From: Nitrospira sp. | Lineage (GTDB): Bacteria; Nitrospirota; Nitrospiria; Nitrospirales; Nitrospiraceae | NCBI GenBank assembly: GCA_024998685.1 | Contig: JACOEH010000008.1 | Location: 41,156-105,155, forward strand | Direction: 5' to 3' | DNA: 64,000 nucleotides | Part shown: piece by piece, positions 62,211 to 64,000 of the stretch | How positions within the stretch are numbered: position 1 is the stretch's first letter | Layout: every line of letters begins with the position of its first letter | Notes under the pieces: model-generated | Database searches by the model: none | What the model saw: only the letters and a program-made list of their open reading frames with translations | What the model was told of the DNA's origin: nothing | Translations under genes and position numbers: made by a program

Positions 62211-64000
62211 ATGTTCCTGCGCAAGAAACCAAAACCGACCGTAACGGATAGGCAGGCCGAGCCGGCTCGGAAGGCGTCCGAGAATACGAGGACCAAACAA
62301 TCCCTCCTCTCGCTCGAACCTCGCTTGATGTTCGATGCCGCCGCTGCAACTACGGTGGCAGAAGTGAAGACCGGACAGGCGGCTCAGGATCAGGCTGAAG
62401 CCGCCGTATCATCCGAAGCTGCCGGCGATGATCAGACCACTGAGCAGAACGAGTCACAGAATCTTCTTCAAGCCATTGCGACCTATAATCCGGGCGAGTC
62501 CACAACCGAGGTGGTTTTCGTTGATCCCACAGTGCCGGATTGCCAAACGTTGGTAGCCGGGATCGGCCCCAATGCACAAGTGATCATGCTTGATCCCACA
62601 CGAGATGGGGTTGAGCAGATTGCTGAGTCGCTGGCCGGACGCAGCGGCATAGATGCCATCCACCTCATCTCGCATGGCAGCTCGGGAGAGTTACAGCTGG
62701 GTGCCGGCACGCTTACCGCCGAGTCCATGTCCGGGAAGTATGCCGACGAACTGGCCACGATTCGGGAAGCCTTGTCGGATCAGGCCGACATTCTTGTTTA
62801 TGGATGCGATTTCGCCGAAGGCCATGATGGGCAAGAGGCGACCACGTTGCTGAGTCAGTTGACTGGCGCCGACGTCGCCGCCAGCACGGACGCCACCGGC
62901 TTCGCTGGATTGGGCGGCGACTGGATGCTGGAGACGCAGACCGGGACTATTGAGACGCAAATAGCCGTGGACGACGGGGTCCAGGCGAATTGGGTCGGCC
63001 TCCTCGCCGGTGAAACGCCCCCGACGATCACCAATCTCAGCGGCGACAGTCTGGCGTATAGCGAGGGCCAGGGGGCGGTGATCATCGAGCGGGGCGGCAA
63101 CGCGGTGGTCGCCGATGTGGATAGCTCCAACCTGGATACCGGCACCCTCACCGTGTCGATTCCGACCGGGGGCGACAGCGCCGAGGATGTGTTGAGCATC
63201 CGGAACCAAGGCACCGGCGCGGGCCAGATCGGCGTGAGCGGCAGCACCGTGACGTATGGCGGGACGACCATCGGGACGTTTGCCGGGGGCAGCAGCGGCA
63301 GCGACTTGGTCATCACGTTGAACAGCAATGCCACGCCCACGGCGGTCACCGCGCTGGTCAAGAACATCACCTATCAGAACACCGACACGAATGCGCCGAC
63401 CACGGGGGCGCGCACCGTGCGGTTTGTGCTGACCGATGGGGACGGCGGCACCAGTGCGAACTATGATACGACCGTGACGGTCAGCGGCGTCAACGACGCG
63501 CCGGTGTTGGCGGATACGGCGTTGTCGCTCACGGTGGCGGAAGATGCGGGGGGGCCGAGCGGGGCGGTGGGCAGTGCGGTGAGCGCCTTCACCGGGGGCA
63601 TCACCGATGTGGACAGCGGCGCGGCCAAGGGCATCGCGATTACGGGGCGCAACCAGACGAATGGGACCTGGTACTATACGACGAACGGGGGCAGCACCTG
63701 GACGGCGGTGGGGACGGTGAGTAACACCTCGGCCCTGTTGTTGGCGGACAACGGAAGCACGCGGCTGTACTTCGCGCCGAAGGCGAATTACAACGGGACG
63801 AGCAGCGCGGCCCTGACGGTGCGGGCGTGGGATCAGAGCAGCGGCACGGCGGGAACGAAGGTGAGTACGGCGAGCAATGGCGGGACGACCGCCTTCTCCA
63901 GTGCCACCGACACCGTGGATGTGACCGTGACGCCCGTCAACGATGCCCCGACGATCACCAATCTCAGCGGCGACAGTCTGGCGTATAGCGAGGGCCAGGG
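62211..64000 (+). CDS. Giant LEPR-motif/DUF4347 repeat protein, 3' end beyond window
   Basis: Open from the ATG at 62211 (AAGGAG 5 bases upstream) to the window end, at least 596 residues. A basic head is followed by 'LSLEPRLMFDAAAA' (34-47), the LEPR motif of large surface proteins. The DUF4347 domain (about 100-262) has His155 in 'HLISHGSSGELQLG' and Cys199 in 'ILVYGCDFAEG'. Cadherin/VCBS-like repeats follow. A 309-residue unit starts at 271 ('PTITNLSGDSLAYSEGQG') and recurs identically at 580, where the window stops. Probably a secreted or cell-surface adhesin exported by the upstream cluster. Confidence 0.85.
   Translation, partial: MFLRKKPKPTVTDRQAEPARKASENTRTKQSLLSLEPRLMFDAAAATTVAEVKTGQAAQDQAEAAVSSEAAGDDQTTEQNESQNLLQAIATYNPGESTTEVVFVDPTVPDCQTLVAGIGPNAQVIMLDPTRDGVEQIAESLAGRSGIDAIHLISHGSSGELQLGAGTLTAESMSGKYADELATIREALSDQADILVYGCDFAEGHDGQEATTLLSQLTGADVAASTDATGFAGLGGDWMLETQTGTIETQIAVDDGVQANWVGLLAGETPPTITNLSGDSLAYSEGQGAVIIERGGNAVVADVDSSNLDTGTLTVSIPTGGDSAEDVLSIRNQGTGAGQIGVSGSTVTYGGTTIGTFAGGSSGSDLVITLNSNATPTAVTALVKNITYQNTDTNAPTTGARTVRFVLTDGDGGTSANYDTTVTVSGVNDAPVLADTALSLTVAEDAGGPSGAVGSAVSAFTGGITDVDSGAAKGIAITGRNQTNGTWYYTTNGGSTWTAVGTVSNTSALLLADNGSTRLYFAPKANYNGTSSAALTVRAWDQSSGTAGTKVSTASNGGTTAFSSATDTVDVTVTPVNDAPTITNLSGDSLAYSEGQ
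63024..64000 (+). repeat. 927-bp in-frame tandem repeat unit, second copy cut by window end
   Basis: The first 50 bases of the unit (from ACGATCACCAATCTCAGCGG at 63024) reappear without change at 63951-64000, exactly 927 bases (309 codons) later. Identity at DNA level implies recent duplication or gene conversion. Confidence 0.85.

Noticed and set aside
62211..64000. Calling the giant protein an RTX toxin
   Set aside because: No GGxGxDxxx calcium-binding nonapeptides are seen in the visible part; the repeats look cadherin/VCBS-like.
1..64000. tRNA, rRNA or CRISPR features
   Set aside because: No tRNA-like T-loop with matching stems, rRNA segment or regularly spaced repeat was found on reading either strand; a covariance search would be needed to exclude small RNAs.

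Overview
The window most likely comes from a complete-ammonia-oxidising (comammox) Nitrospira. The direct evidence is a full-length ammonia monooxygenase subunit C (amoC) gene at 2455-3282 on the minus strand. The mix of secreted cupredoxin-like protein, RND efflux, many signalling proteins and the even, moderately high GC content fits Nitrospirota. No rRNA, tRNA, CRISPR array or transposase was recognised.

Layout. 1-5 kb: an S30AE ribosome-hibernation-type protein, a UspA fragment, a secreted cupredoxin-like protein, a secreted unknown, the lone amoC, a small zinc ribbon, a DoxX membrane protein and a STAS protein. 5-11 kb: a complete RND efflux operon (adaptor, pump, outer-membrane lipoprotein). 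11-15 kb: an SDR, a 122-bp palindromic intergenic repeat, an AlkA-type glycosylase, then a short integron-like cassette array on the minus strand. The array has three attC-like sites flanking a RelE-type toxin-antitoxin pair and a small conserved protein, and no integrase is in view. 14-19.7 kb: a ferredoxin-metallo-beta-lactamase fusion, a BT1/MFS-like transporter, a winged-helix/ATPase/DUF4325 regulator with a phased operator, a duplicated fragment of the transporter, and two degenerate response regulators.

19.8-47.3 kb: an extracellular contractile injection system (eCIS, Afp/PVC-like), all on the plus strand. Order: sheath, tube, zinc-ribbon baseplate protein, disordered protein, DUF4255 cap protein, AAA+ ATPase, small conserved protein, a region of three DUF4157 cargo proteins, then CIS tube-initiator protein, LysM, hub, spike, PAAR-like tip, gp25, two baseplate J proteins, tail protein I and a DUF6519 protein. 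The cargo region (27.4-34.4 kb) is a recombination zone. It holds two broken copies of the start of the tube-initiator gene, a broken DUF4157 head, two small genes that may encode immunity proteins, and a MazF-type toxin-antitoxin pair whose toxin is frameshifted.

47.7-56 kb: a minus-strand operon (lipoprotein, methyltransferase, TfoX-N, DUF488), a DUF1059 protein, a ligase-like remnant, 3-methyladenine glycosylase I (tag), two paralogous small membrane proteins, DNA polymerase IV (dinB), a PilZ-like protein and a sodium:solute symporter. 56-64 kb: a secretion cluster of TolC-like protein, HlyD adaptor, GAF-HlyD fusion and a PqqD/site-2-protease/HlyD fusion, followed by a giant repeat protein with a LEPR motif and a DUF4347 domain that runs off the window. 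No ABC ATPase is present, so this looks like a tripartite exporter or processor built around a membrane metalloprotease.

The candidates for undescribed biology are the ABC-less protease-adaptor secretion cluster, the scarred eCIS cargo region and the integron-like array. Functional statements rest on motif recognition by eye; no database search was run.
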